A stretch of DNA of 64,000 nt from an uncultured bacterium (lineage in GTDB: Bacteria; Bacillota_I; Bacilli_A; RF39; UBA660), in NCBI GenBank assembly GCA_905216155.1, contig CAJMSU010000003.1, positions 11,064 through 75,063 of the forward strand, written 5' to 3'. A program made the position numbers and the translations under genes. Shown here one piece after another: positions 53,491 through 61,915 of this stretch (position 1 is the stretch's first letter; each line of letters opens with the position of its first letter). The notes beneath the pieces were generated by a model, which saw only the letters and a list, made by a program, of their open reading frames with translations, did not search any database and had not been told where the DNA came from.

Positions 53491-54032
53491 ATAACCTCCT
53501 CCATATTTTCATATACTATTTCATCTGCTTGCTTATATAAATCATCTAATGAAGTATTATATATTGTATAATCAAATCCATCATAATCATTAACTTCACA
53601 CTCTGTAATATGACTCTTTTCCTTATCAGTTAATCCATCATCATAATCATATCTTACAATATGAATAATCTTTGTATCCTCATATCTTTTCTTTAACTCA
53701 TTAAATTCATTAATCATTCTACCATCTGCAATAATAAAAACATCAAAAAAGTTTTTCAAAATTTCTATATCACTGCATAATCTATCTACCAAGAAATTTT
53801 TCAATCCTAATTTTTTTTGAATAACTTCTATTCCCATCTCTTGTAAAAACTCTCTTGGCTTTTCATCTATATCACCATTCCAACTAAAATAATTTTTAGC
53901 ATACTCATAAAGTGGTGTTGTGAAATGTAAAATACAGGCATTTTCATTATTCACATCAAATTTTTCCTTCATATATTTTCCTAAAATATCTTTACCACAT
54001 CTAGCTTGTCCAGCTAATACAAAAATTTTCAT
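53487..54032 (-). CDS. P-loop nucleoside monophosphate kinase-like protein
   Basis: 181 residues. The P-loop is LAGQARCGKDILGKYMKE (GxxxxGK-D/T), followed by FIIADGRMINEFNELKK and IIHIVRYD, resembling deoxynucleoside monophosphate kinases (dNMPK family) and phage-type kinases. The activity and substrate are not known. It is the first gene after the T-box leader with ribosome binding site AAAGGAGG, and it overlaps the next P-loop gene, so both are under alanine-tRNA control. Confidence 0.7.
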   Translation of the reverse strand: MKIFVLAGQARCGKDILGKYMKEKFDVNNENACILHFTTPLYEYAKNYFSWNGDIDEKPREFLQEMGIEVIQKKLGLKNFLVDRLCSDIEILKNFFDVFIIADGRMINEFNELKKRYEDTKIIHIVRYDYDDGLTDKEKSHITECEVNDYDGFDYTIYNTSLDDLYKQADEIVYENMEEVI

Positions 54033-54049
54033 ATTTCCTCCTTTTACCC

Positions 54050-54228
54050 AAATAAAAGACCATAGCTAGGAGGACAAACAAGCCCGGTACCATCCTAGTT
54101 TGGTCTTAATTACTATAACGGTTTTAACCGATAAAACTCATAAAGTAGCTTCTTAAGATATTATTGTTAATTTACACCATACATTAACTCTCTTTAAATA
54201 ATTAAATTCTTAATACTATTCTTTATTC
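54050..54228 (-). ncRNA. T-box riboswitch, tRNA-Ala specific (specifier GCU)
   Basis: Minus strand. Stem I can be paired by hand: UUAAGA with UCUUAA; the internal loop has AGUA on one side and GAAGCUAC on the other, so the specifier is GCU (Ala), plus-strand 54147-54149. The AGAGAG bulge and a distal UGUAUGGUG loop precede. The T-box AGGATGGTACCGGGC lies at 54082-54096. The terminator pairs AAGACC..ACTAGGA with TCCTAG..GGTCTT, ending in TTTATTT. Uncharged tRNA-Ala should allow transcription into the two kinases, alaS and holA. Confidence 0.93.
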
Positions 54229-54234
54229 ATAGCC

Positions 54235-55392
54235 TTATAAAATATTTTCTAATTCTTCACTTTTCACTAATTTTGTTTTTTCATTTATAAAAGTAATAAT
54301 TACTTTAAGTGACGCTATTACAGGAGTTGCAATAATCATACCTATAATACCAAAGAAATGTTGAAAAATCAATAGTCCTATCATAATAGTTACTGGATGT
54401 AATTTCATAGTATGTCCCATTATTAAAGGCTGATAAAAGTTATTTTCCAAAAGTTGAACAACAACTATAGATACTATACAAAATACACCAACAACCGGTG
54501 ACATAGTAAATCCAACTATAACAGCCGGAATAGCACCAATATACGGTCCAAAATATGGAATAACATCAGTAATTGCACAGAACAACGCAAACACTAAAGG
54601 TGCTTTCAAACCTGCTAAAGTAAGACCAATACTTTGTGTTATAAATACCAAAAACATTATTATTAAAACACCTTGTACATATCCTCTCAAAGAATTATTT
54701 ACTCTTACCATTAATTCTTGAGCATTACCTCTCCAATTTTTAGGCATAACTCCAAGTATATTTCTATTTAACTTATCAAAATCAAAAAGCATATAAAAAC
54801 CAATCATTAATCCTAATATAAATGTTGCTCCACCACTAATAACAGATGTAAAAACATTTATAAGTGTTTTAGGTAAATTAGTTGTAATTGAAGTTCCAAT
54901 ATTATTAATATATTCATATATATCTTTTTTATAAACTGATAAATCATAAGATACAACCCCACTAGCATTACCAATAAAATTATTAACAAAATTTTTAAGT
55001 TCTTTTAATATTTCAGGAATACCACCAATAAAATCTTTTATTTGTCCAATAAAACTTGGCACTATCAAATAAATTATTAATGTTAAAAAAGAAAGAAAAA
55101 CAATATATACAACTATACATCCTACTATCCTAGGAACCTTTTTACCCTGTAACCATTTAACTAAAGGATCAAATAACCACGCAATAATAAGTCCTATAAA
55201 TATAGGCAATATAACTATAAAAAAGTCTTTAATAAAAGAAAGTACATGCCACTCCTTTATTAAATATGTCCCAAATAAAATAAGACACATTATAATCATA
55301 AAAAAACTTATATTTAAAATCTTTTTTCCCAAACTAATAACCTCATTAAGAGTTTCTATATCTAACTTGTTATTATCTTTTTTTCTAAACAT
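54235..55392 (-). CDS. AI-2E family transporter (PerM/YrrI-like)
   Basis: 385 residues with about eight helices. It contains IVLPIFIGLIIAWLFDPLVKWLQ, a periplasmic-side region with SFIGQIKDFIGGIPEI, and C-terminal ALFCAITDVIPYFGPYIGAIPAVIVGF and LHPVTIMIGLLIFQHFFGIIGMIIATPVIASLK, hallmarks of the PerM/UPF0118 family. Members export autoinducer-2 or act as Na+(Li+)/H+ antiporters; activity here is unknown. In Bacillus the related yrrI lies near alaS, as here. Its stop is just upstream of the T-box. Confidence 0.9.
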   Translation of the reverse strand: MFRKKDNNKLDIETLNEVISLGKKILNISFFMIIMCLILFGTYLIKEWHVLSFIKDFFIVILPIFIGLIIAWLFDPLVKWLQGKKVPRIVGCIVVYIVFLSFLTLIIYLIVPSFIGQIKDFIGGIPEILKELKNFVNNFIGNASGVVSYDLSVYKKDIYEYINNIGTSITTNLPKTLINVFTSVISGGATFILGLMIGFYMLFDFDKLNRNILGVMPKNWRGNAQELMVRVNNSLRGYVQGVLIIMFLVFITQSIGLTLAGLKAPLVFALFCAITDVIPYFGPYIGAIPAVIVGFTMSPVVGVFCIVSIVVVQLLENNFYQPLIMGHTMKLHPVTIMIGLLIFQHFFGIIGMIIATPVIASLKVIITFINEKTKLVKSEELENIL

Positions 55393-55474
55393 TTTTTCCT
55401 CCTACTTTAACAAATATTATAGCACATACTAGAAATAAACTTCAATATAAAGTATAATATTTTTAGGTGATTAA

Positions 55475-56053
55475 ATGATTTCTATTAATAAAAGATTTAA
55501 AGGCGAATTAATTATTAAAAATTCTAAATTTATAACTATAATAGATAGTTTCTATGATGATAGTAATTTGGACAATATTTTAAATGAAGTAAAAGGAAAA
55601 TATCCAAAAGCTACACATTATTGTTATGCCTATATAACAGAACATAAAAAGAAATCATCAGATGATAAAGAACCATCTGGTACTGCCGGCACACCTATAT
55701 TAAATGTTTTAGAAAAAGAAAATATGATAAATATAATTGCAATTGTAATAAGATATTTTGGTGGAATAAAACTAGGTGTCGGAGGATTAGTAAGAGCATA
55801 TTCAAAATCAGTAAAAGATGTTTTAAAAATAGCTGAAACAATTGAAGTAATAAATGGATTTCAAGTAGAAATAACATTTCCTTATAATGAGCAAAAAAAT
55901 ATTGACTATATTTTAAAAAACAGAAAAATATTAAATAAAGAATTTAAAGAAAATATAATCTATACTGCTTTATTAAATGAAAAAGATCTAAAAAAACTAA
56001 ATAATTATAAAATTACTGTAATAAAAGAACTTTTAATACAAAAAGAATACTAG
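55475..56053 (+). CDS. YigZ/YvyE (IMPACT) family protein
   Basis: 192 residues. The IMPACT core is visible: SKFITIIDSFYDDSNLDNIL...KATHYCYAYI, EPSGTAGTPILNVLE and VIRYFGGIKLGVGGLVRAYSKSVK. Bacterial members such as YigZ have a C-terminal extension, present here. Family members are related to eukaryotic translation regulator IMPACT; the bacterial role is uncertain. It is one of very few plus-strand genes in this arm and it lies between convergent genes; the ribosome binding site is TTAGGTG. Confidence 0.9.
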   Translation: MISINKRFKGELIIKNSKFITIIDSFYDDSNLDNILNEVKGKYPKATHYCYAYITEHKKKSSDDKEPSGTAGTPILNVLEKENMINIIAIVIRYFGGIKLGVGGLVRAYSKSVKDVLKIAETIEVINGFQVEITFPYNEQKNIDYILKNRKILNKEFKENIIYTALLNEKDLKKLNNYKITVIKELLIQKEY

Positions 56054-56072
56054 AAATTTCTAGTATTTTTTA
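56043..56072. terminator. Bidirectional terminator after the YigZ gene
   Basis: AATACTAG-AAATTT-CTAGTATT is followed by TTTT on the plus strand. The convergent BspA-like gene stop is at its edge. Confidence 0.85.
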
Positions 56073-57419
56073 TGTAACTGTTATAGTAGCTGTTGTATTT
56101 AATTTACTAATAAATTCCTTTGCCCCATCGCTTCCAACTATGATATTCATGCCAGATTTAGCCATAGAAAACATTCCGTCTGAAACTGATACATTATCAA
56201 AAGTAAATTTTTTAAGATTTAACGATGTTAATTTATAGCAGTTTTGAAACATAAGTTTAACATTTGTTACGTTGAATGTATTAAAATTAGATAGATCAAG
56301 TTGTTGTAATGATTGACAATCTGCAAACATTCCATACATATTAATAACATTTGATGTATCAAAACTATTAATATTCAATTCTGCTAATGATTTACAGCCA
56401 TTAAACATATATGACATATTAGTTACATTACTAGTATTAAAATTAGTTAAATTAAGATTAGTTAAAGACGAACAATTATAAAATAAAGACTCCATGATTG
56501 TTACTTTTTCTGTATTAAAGCCACTTAAATTAAGACTTGTTAGATTACTACAACTTTGAAACATAGCAGCCATATTTGTCACATTACTGGTATCAAAACC
56601 ATCTATATCTATACTTTCCAATTTTTGATTTCCTGCAAATAAACCCTTCATTGTAGTTGCATATTTTGTATCATAATTATCATTAAAAACAATACTATCA
56701 GCTTTAGTAAAAGCATAAAAAGCATATGATGAGTCAGTATTGGCTACTACTCCATTTATTCCTTCTATATATAATTTATATAATTGAGTATCTTCATCTA
56801 ATACTGTCCATGCCATTACTGATCCATCTTTTTTATCTGATGCATCCCATTTATCTACTACTTCATAACTTGGTTCTATATAATCTAAAAACTCTATTGA
56901 CTCTATTTTTGATTTATCTAGTTGCTTATTAAATATAACTGTAGTAGATGATGATTCTTTGGCTAAAACAGATTCTTTCTTTTTAAATTCAAATCCTATA
57001 GTAGAGTTTAATTCAGTATTTTCTGGTACCTCTGTTAATCCATCCTTATATTTAAAAGTTACTGTAAATGTATATTTTTCTCCATTACCATAAAATAGAT
57101 TTCCTACTTTAAGTGATATATCATAAACTATATTTTCATTATCTCCCACTAAATTATTTATACTATCTAACACCATGGCAAGTGTTCCAATATTAGTAAT
57201 TTCTCCCTGATATGCAATAGTTGAGTCAATATTTGGAAGTGATATATTTGTCATTATACTTTTCTTTTTATATTCTGAATTTATCTCTTTTGCACCATTT
57301 GTTGTACTCTTTAAATAATAATTAGTTACTCTAATATCTTCTTTTACTCTAACTGCAATTTTTCCTTGCATTGAAAGCCTACTATTTAAAAAGGCATATC
57401 CTACACCAAGTAGTAACAC
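56070..57419 (-). CDS. BspA-like surface protein with DUF285 leucine-rich repeats
   Basis: 449 residues as given from a GTG at 57419, but the true N-terminus is probably upstream. The frame stays open to a TAG at 57519-57521 and encodes KNKEKIYIFLIVVFVLLLGVG, a membrane anchor that needs those residues; no ATG, GTG or TTG lies in that part. After a beta-rich region (about 30-150), six DUF285/BspA-type repeats such as GFDTSNVTNMAAMFQSCSNL and NFNTSNVTNMSYMFNGCKSL occur. Repeat proteins of this type are surface adhesins. Possible rare start codon or start mutation. Confidence 0.8.
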   Translation of the reverse strand: MLLLGVGYAFLNSRLSMQGKIAVRVKEDIRVTNYYLKSTTNGAKEINSEYKKKSIMTNISLPNIDSTIAYQGEITNIGTLAMVLDSINNLVGDNENIVYDISLKVGNLFYGNGEKYTFTVTFKYKDGLTEVPENTELNSTIGFEFKKKESVLAKESSSTTVIFNKQLDKSKIESIEFLDYIEPSYEVVDKWDASDKKDGSVMAWTVLDEDTQLYKLYIEGINGVVANTDSSYAFYAFTKADSIVFNDNYDTKYATTMKGLFAGNQKLESIDIDGFDTSNVTNMAAMFQSCSNLTSLNLSGFNTEKVTIMESLFYNCSSLTNLNLTNFNTSNVTNMSYMFNGCKSLAELNINSFDTSNVINMYGMFADCQSLQQLDLSNFNTFNVTNVKLMFQNCYKLTSLNLKKFTFDNVSVSDGMFSMAKSGMNIIVGSDGAKEFISKLNTTATITVT

Positions 57420-57552
57420 AAAAACTACAATTAAGAAAATATAAATTTTTTCTTTATTCTTAATAAAATATAATCGTCCTATAACTACTCTCCCAATTAT
57501 ATTATTTGTATCATATAGCTAAATTATAACATTTCTAAACAATTTTGAAAAT

Positions 57553-57588
57553 AAAAAAACTAGACAGAAACAAAATTATCTAGTTTTT
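57553..57588 (-). terminator. Terminator of thyA
   Basis: Minus strand AAAACTAGA / TCTAGTTTT with a 14-nt loop, then TTTATTTT, right after the thyA stop. Confidence 0.8.
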
Positions 57589-57596
57589 TACATTTA

Positions 57597-58448
57597 CTAT
57601 ATACCCAAATCAAATTTCATTTGAGGATTTTTCTTTTTTATTAGTTCTTTTGGATAATCAATAATTTTTACATCATCCGGTGTAAAGTCATAAAAATCCT
57701 TAACACTTGGATTAAGTTCTATTTTAGGCGTACAAGGAATAGACTCTCTAGATAATAGTTCTCTAGCTTGATTAACATGTCTATCATATATTTGAATATT
57801 ATTATAAAACCATGTAAATCTACCAGGTTTTAAATCTAAGTGCCTAGCTATCATATGTTGAAATACTAAATACTGAACTTGATTTATACAACCAGCAGTT
57901 AGAAAATCACTTGATCTTTGAGTGAGAGACATATCTAAATAATCAATTCCATCTCTGCCATGTCTTACATTCCACTCTGTCATAAAAGCACAAGGCTTTA
58001 ATCCATGATTATCTTTAAAATCTTTTTCTTGCCATAAACATATTATATGTCTTCTGCCATCTGGATCTTCTTTTAAACCTTTAATTAGTTTTTTGACCAT
58101 GTCTTCTCTTCTTACAGTTTCACCATAACAAGAGCCAATTGTTCTGTTACCTATATCCCATTCATCCCACCAAGTAACACCATATTTATCTCTCAATAAA
58201 TCTAGATTATTTGAAGCATCTTGATAAATCCATAGAAGTTCTCCAATACTTGACTTTGTTGCGATTGGTCTTAATGTTATTAATGGACTTTCATCTTTTG
58301 TTATATCATATGTACACATACCATGATTTACACTTAATGTATGAGCTGGTGTTCCATCACTATACTTAGGCCTAGGATTTTTGTCAAGGCATCCTTCGTT
58401 TAATATTCTTTCAATTATTTCTTTTGTATATTTATCACCTTTTGTCAT
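57597..58448 (-). CDS. thyA: Thymidylate synthase
   Basis: 283 residues. DNA-methylation of dUMP by folate-dependent ThyA: substrate and catalytic regions are visible as GRRHIICLWQ, catalytic Cys in LKPCAFMTEW, SLTQRSSDF and the Asn in GCINQVQYLVF, then WFYNNIQIYDRH. The catalytic motif is usually PPCH; here the His is Ala (PCAF), and the Asn segment differs from the usual PFNIASY. So it is a divergent member, but the conserved Asn argues for dUMP rather than a dCMP hydroxymethylase. Ribosome binding site GGAGG. Confidence 0.85.
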   Translation of the reverse strand: MTKGDKYTKEIIERILNEGCLDKNPRPKYSDGTPAHTLSVNHGMCTYDITKDESPLITLRPIATKSSIGELLWIYQDASNNLDLLRDKYGVTWWDEWDIGNRTIGSCYGETVRREDMVKKLIKGLKEDPDGRRHIICLWQEKDFKDNHGLKPCAFMTEWNVRHGRDGIDYLDMSLTQRSSDFLTAGCINQVQYLVFQHMIARHLDLKPGRFTWFYNNIQIYDRHVNQARELLSRESIPCTPKIELNPSVKDFYDFTPDDVKIIDYPKELIKKKNPQMKFDLGI

Positions 58449-58524
58449 AATACCTCCTAATCATTTACATAACTAGCATACTATATAAATTATGACTAGG
58501 CAATCGAACAAAGCAAATTATAAG

Positions 58525-58548
58525 AAAAAGATGATTTTAATAATCATC
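58525..58548 (-). terminator. Terminator of the XRE regulator gene
   Basis: Minus strand GATGATT / AATCATC followed by TTTTTC; the stop codon falls inside the stem-loop. Confidence 0.8.
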
Positions 58549-59922
58549 ATTCTCATAATCATCATCATATTCATCTTTTTTGATGTTATCTTTTAATTTT
58601 TTTATATTATCACTATTTGCTTTTACTTCTAAATCAACGTTTGTTTTATATTTATAAGTATAGAGTTTACCGTTTCTTAAATCATTTATTAAATCGTTTA
58701 TTATTTTCTTGTTGTTTGTTTTTTTTATCTCATATTTAACTAATATTCCATCTTCGTTTTCTATAGTTAAATTTTTAATAGTATCATAATATTTAGCAGT
58801 AACTTCTATATTATTTCCTAGGCTATTATCTTCAATATAGTTAATGCTATCATAATATTCATGGATTATTAAATTATCTGTCATTTCAAATGTTTCTGTT
58901 AATTTGTTCTCTTTAACAGGTGCATCTTGACAAATATTTAAATTTAATACCATCCATATAGTAAGTGCTACACCAATTGTACCTATAATAAATGATATAA
59001 GAAAAGCTATTAAACTTTTATTTTTATTTACTTTCAAGTTAATTATAAATTTTATAATTATAAGAGATATTAAAGTAGTAAATGCTGCTAATGACAAAGA
59101 TATTAATATTGGCCCTATTAAAAATAGTTTTTTAAATATTAATATAATTAATAATGTAAAAGAAATTATAGAAAAGAAATCAATTGTTATAATTGGAAAT
59201 AAGAATAGTATTAACATAAACTTAATAAAAATAGTAATTACTTTAGCTAATAAATCAGTAATAGTGTTTTCTTTTATAGTATTATCAATATTACTTTTTA
59301 CTTTTGTAATAGAATTATCACTTTTTGTATCTTTTATATTTTTATTTAGATCATTATTAGTTTTATTATGATTTGTATTGTTATCATCTATTAAAAATTT
59401 AATTTTAAAGATATAAAGAAATGATGATATAGCAAGTATAACATAACTAGTATCAAATATAAATTGCCATAACTTACTGAAAAAAGTTGAAAGAAATTCA
59501 TTATTATTAAAGTAAAATACTTTAGATAATACATCTGATAAAATATTAAATGGTATTTTAAAAAGTAATATAACTATAAATATTAAAAATATTTGTGCAC
59601 ATAATTTTATTATTTCCTTGAAAGTTTTATGTTCAAATAATCTTACAGTCTCTTCTATATAAATAGCAATTTGTTTCAAAATATTTTTAATTATTCCGGT
59701 TGCATCTTTTTTCTTTTTTTCTTCCATTACATCTTTGTTAATAATTGTATCAATATCACAATTAAAAATTTTACATAATGTAACTATTTTATCCATTTCT
59801 GGGTAAGATGTACCGGATTCCCATTTAGACACACTTTGTCTTGTTACTCCTAATTTTTCTGCTAATTGTTCTTGAGATATATTTTTCTCTTTTCTTAATT
59901 TTTGAAGATTTTCTCCAAACAT
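58537..59922 (-). CDS. Membrane-bound XRE-family regulator
   Basis: 461 residues from ATG 59922. N-terminal helix-turn-helix GENLQKLRKEKNISQEQLAEKLGVTRQSVSKWESGTSYPEMDKIVTL (about 3-50) is standard XRE. About six hydrophobic segments follow, with one cluster (FMLILFLFPIITIDFF..LIILIF) and another near residue 310-340. The C-terminal 110 residues are external or cytoplasmic and end in an acidic DDDYENDDY tail. A DNA-binding domain linked to a membrane domain suggests a signal sensor. Start chosen by GAGGTGATGAAA; ATG 59928 also possible. Confidence 0.75.
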   Translation of the reverse strand: MFGENLQKLRKEKNISQEQLAEKLGVTRQSVSKWESGTSYPEMDKIVTLCKIFNCDIDTIINKDVMEEKKKKDATGIIKNILKQIAIYIEETVRLFEHKTFKEIIKLCAQIFLIFIVILLFKIPFNILSDVLSKVFYFNNNEFLSTFFSKLWQFIFDTSYVILAISSFLYIFKIKFLIDDNNTNHNKTNNDLNKNIKDTKSDNSITKVKSNIDNTIKENTITDLLAKVITIFIKFMLILFLFPIITIDFFSIISFTLLIILIFKKLFLIGPILISLSLAAFTTLISLIIIKFIINLKVNKNKSLIAFLISFIIGTIGVALTIWMVLNLNICQDAPVKENKLTETFEMTDNLIIHEYYDSINYIEDNSLGNNIEVTAKYYDTIKNLTIENEDGILVKYEIKKTNNKKIINDLINDLRNGKLYTYKYKTNVDLEVKANSDNIKKLKDNIKKDEYDDDYENDDY

Positions 59923-60019
59923 TTTCATCACCTCGAAAAAATCATACTATGTTAAATAGTTGCAGACTACCAATTTTGGGTTGTTTTTTGTAAAATATTG
60001 GTTGCATTTTTATTTTAAC

Positions 60020-60062
60020 ATAAAAAAAGATTAATAACTACTAACCAATAGCTTTAATCTTT
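60020..60062 (-). terminator. Terminator of sigE
   Basis: Minus strand AAAGATTAA / TTAATCTTT with a 19-nt loop and TTTT after it; the sigE stop codon is in the loop. Confidence 0.8.
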
Positions 60063-60723
60063 TAATAACTTTTTTTTCTATTCTGGAAATATATGATTGA
60101 CTAATTCCAAGTTTTTCCGCTACCTCTTTTTGTGTTAATTCATCATGACCCATTAAACCATATCTAAGAACAATTATGTCTCTGTCTCTTGGTTTTAGTC
60201 TCATAACCTCATCTAACATTAGTTTCTTTTCTGTTTCCTCTTCTATTCCACGAGTCACAATATCAGCATCTGTTCCTAATACATCTTCTAGGTGTAATTC
60301 ATTACCTTCTCCATCAAAAGATAATGATTGATCTATACTAACTTCGGTTTTTATCTTTTTATTTTTCCTTAAAAACATTAATATTTCATTATCAATACAT
60401 CTTGAAGCGTAAGTTGCTAATTTAATATTTTTATCACTACTAAAAGTATTAATTCCTTTTATTAAACCAATTGTACCAATACTTACTAAGTCTTCTAAAT
60501 CAACTCCTGTGTTTTCATACTTTTTAGCTAAAAAAACTACTAATCTTAAATTATGTTCTATCAAAATATCTTTAGCATTACTATCACCATTATCTTTTAG
60601 GGAAACATAATATTCTTCCCTTTCTCTAGTTAATGGTTCTGGTAACATGTCGGTAGCGCCAACATAAAAAATGCTACCTACTCTGTAAAATATTTTTTTT
60701 AAAAACAAAATTATTTTTTTCAT
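60031..60723 (-). CDS. sigE: Sporulation sigma factor sigma-E (pro form)
   Basis: 230 residues. The N-terminal basic/hydrophobic leader KKIILFLKKIFYRVGSIFYVGATDMLPEPL matches the pro-peptide of Bacillus sigma-E, with the processing region around YVGATD. The rest is a sigma-70 group: ILIEHNLRLVVFLAKKYENTGVDLEDLVSIGTIGLIKGINTF and RLATYASRCIDNEI. Region 4 includes LTQKEVAEKLGISQSYISRIEK. It directs early mother-cell transcription; SpoIIGA removes the leader. It is adjacent to spoIIGA with a 4-nt overlap. Confidence 0.97.
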   Translation of the reverse strand: MKKIILFLKKIFYRVGSIFYVGATDMLPEPLTREREEYYVSLKDNGDSNAKDILIEHNLRLVVFLAKKYENTGVDLEDLVSIGTIGLIKGINTFSSDKNIKLATYASRCIDNEILMFLRKNKKIKTEVSIDQSLSFDGEGNELHLEDVLGTDADIVTRGIEEETEKKLMLDEVMRLKPRDRDIIVLRYGLMGHDELTQKEVAEKLGISQSYISRIEKKVIKRLKLLVSSY

Positions 60724-61490
60724 AAATCCTCCTTAAAACTATTTGGTAATATACAATCAACTTCTTCTAAACTAAATATGTCACTACTAATACCAACTAA
60801 ACAATTTTTAAATACTTTGTCATTAACAATAACCATATCTACATTAAAACATTTGATAACTCCACTGGTATTTAAGGCTTTATATGGTACGTAAATAAAT
60901 TTTTTACTATTAATTTTAATATTTTTATTAATTAAAACAACACTTTTGCCACTATACGGATCAGTTAAATTATTTCCTGTATCAAGCATAGCTTTTAAAA
61001 ATATGTTTTTATCATTTATACATATTTGAGCATTATAAATATTTGAATATTTACTTTTATATTTTTTCATTTCCTTTACATATAAATAAATAATAATTGG
61101 GCTTATAATAAGTACCACTACAAAATTTAAATACATACCATTATTAAAAAATACTAATCCTTTATTTTTATATGTAAAACTAATATCAAAAAGATAAAGA
61201 ACGCCTCCTAAAAATACACTAACTAAGTAAAAATATGCTAAATCTTTAAAAAAATTCCTCCTTCCAAAAGCAATTAGAATAATTATTACGCTAATTAAAA
61301 ATTTTAATATAAATAAGGTAATATTATTAACTGGTATAAATAATAAGAAAATAGAACTAGATGCAAATAAAGTTGCTAATAAGAGTCTTATAAATTTAAC
61401 ATTTTCTTTTAATATACATTTGGTACCCATTATAATTATAAAATCAAAGAAAAAGTTAATTATAAAAACTAAATCTAAGTATATTTTCAT
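60720..61490 (-). CDS. spoIIGA: SpoIIGA, pro-sigma-E processing peptidase
   Basis: 256 residues from ATG 61490 (GGTGAATAAT precedes it). Five membrane helices in the first 140 residues, then a cytoplasmic protease domain with the aspartyl motif MLDTGNNLTDPYSGKSVVLI and FIYVPYKALNTSG. The family cleaves the sigma-E propeptide when activated by SpoIIR from the forespore. The operon order spoIIGA-sigE is universal in endospore formers. A terminator of the preceding gene lies only 20 nt upstream, so the promoter is not obvious. Confidence 0.93.
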   Translation of the reverse strand: MKIYLDLVFIINFFFDFIIIMGTKCILKENVKFIRLLLATLFASSSIFLLFIPVNNITLFILKFLISVIIILIAFGRRNFFKDLAYFYLVSVFLGGVLYLFDISFTYKNKGLVFFNNGMYLNFVVVLIISPIIIYLYVKEMKKYKSKYSNIYNAQICINDKNIFLKAMLDTGNNLTDPYSGKSVVLINKNIKINSKKFIYVPYKALNTSGVIKCFNVDMVIVNDKVFKNCLVGISSDIFSLEEVDCILPNSFKEDL

Positions 61491-61511
61491 ATTATTCACC
61501 AATACCAGTAT

Positions 61512-61544
61512 AAAAAAAAGATTTGAACTAAATTGTCAAATCTT
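61512..61544 (-). terminator. Terminator after the small membrane gene upstream of spoIIGA
   Basis: Minus strand AAGATTTGA / TCAAATCTT with a 9-nt loop, then TTTTTTT. Confidence 0.85.
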
Positions 61545-61553
61545 AATACTTAT

Positions 61554-61868
61554 TTAAATTTTTTTCTTCTTTATAAAAATTTTAATTGTATAATACAAGA
61601 ATATGCACATTATTATAACAAATGCCCATTTTAAGATTATATTAAATGTACTATCTGTATACTTATCTATTATTCCAAATATACTAGTTGGTATATATTT
61701 TCCTATCAAAGCACTAACATCAGGTAGACCAATATTATTTTTAATAAATGTTAATATCCTAAGTAAAATATCAACTATGGCCATAAAAAATACAAAAGAT
61801 GAAAATCTCTTAAAAAACATAACAACTACAACCATTAAAATAATTAATACAACTAAATCTATATACAT
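61554..61868 (-). CDS. Small membrane protein of unknown function
   Basis: 104 residues from ATG 61868, preceded by AGAGGTG. Helices at MYIDLVVLIILMVVVVMFF, FFMAIVDILLRILTF and ILKWAFVIIMCIFLYYTIKIF, with a soluble stretch IGLPDVSALIGKYIPTSIFGIIDKY between. No family recognised. Lies just upstream of spoIIGA, with a terminator in between. Confidence 0.65.
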   Translation of the reverse strand: MYIDLVVLIILMVVVVMFFKRFSSFVFFMAIVDILLRILTFIKNNIGLPDVSALIGKYIPTSIFGIIDKYTDSTFNIILKWAFVIIMCIFLYYTIKIFIKKKKI

Positions 61869-61915
61869 AACTACACCTCTATCATACATATAGATTGTAT
61901 CATATAAATAGGTAT

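Noticed and set aside
54050..54228. T-box specificity for glycine or another amino acid
   Set aside because: The hand-paired specifier loop presents GCU, and alaS lies downstream; no better codon fits the loop geometry.
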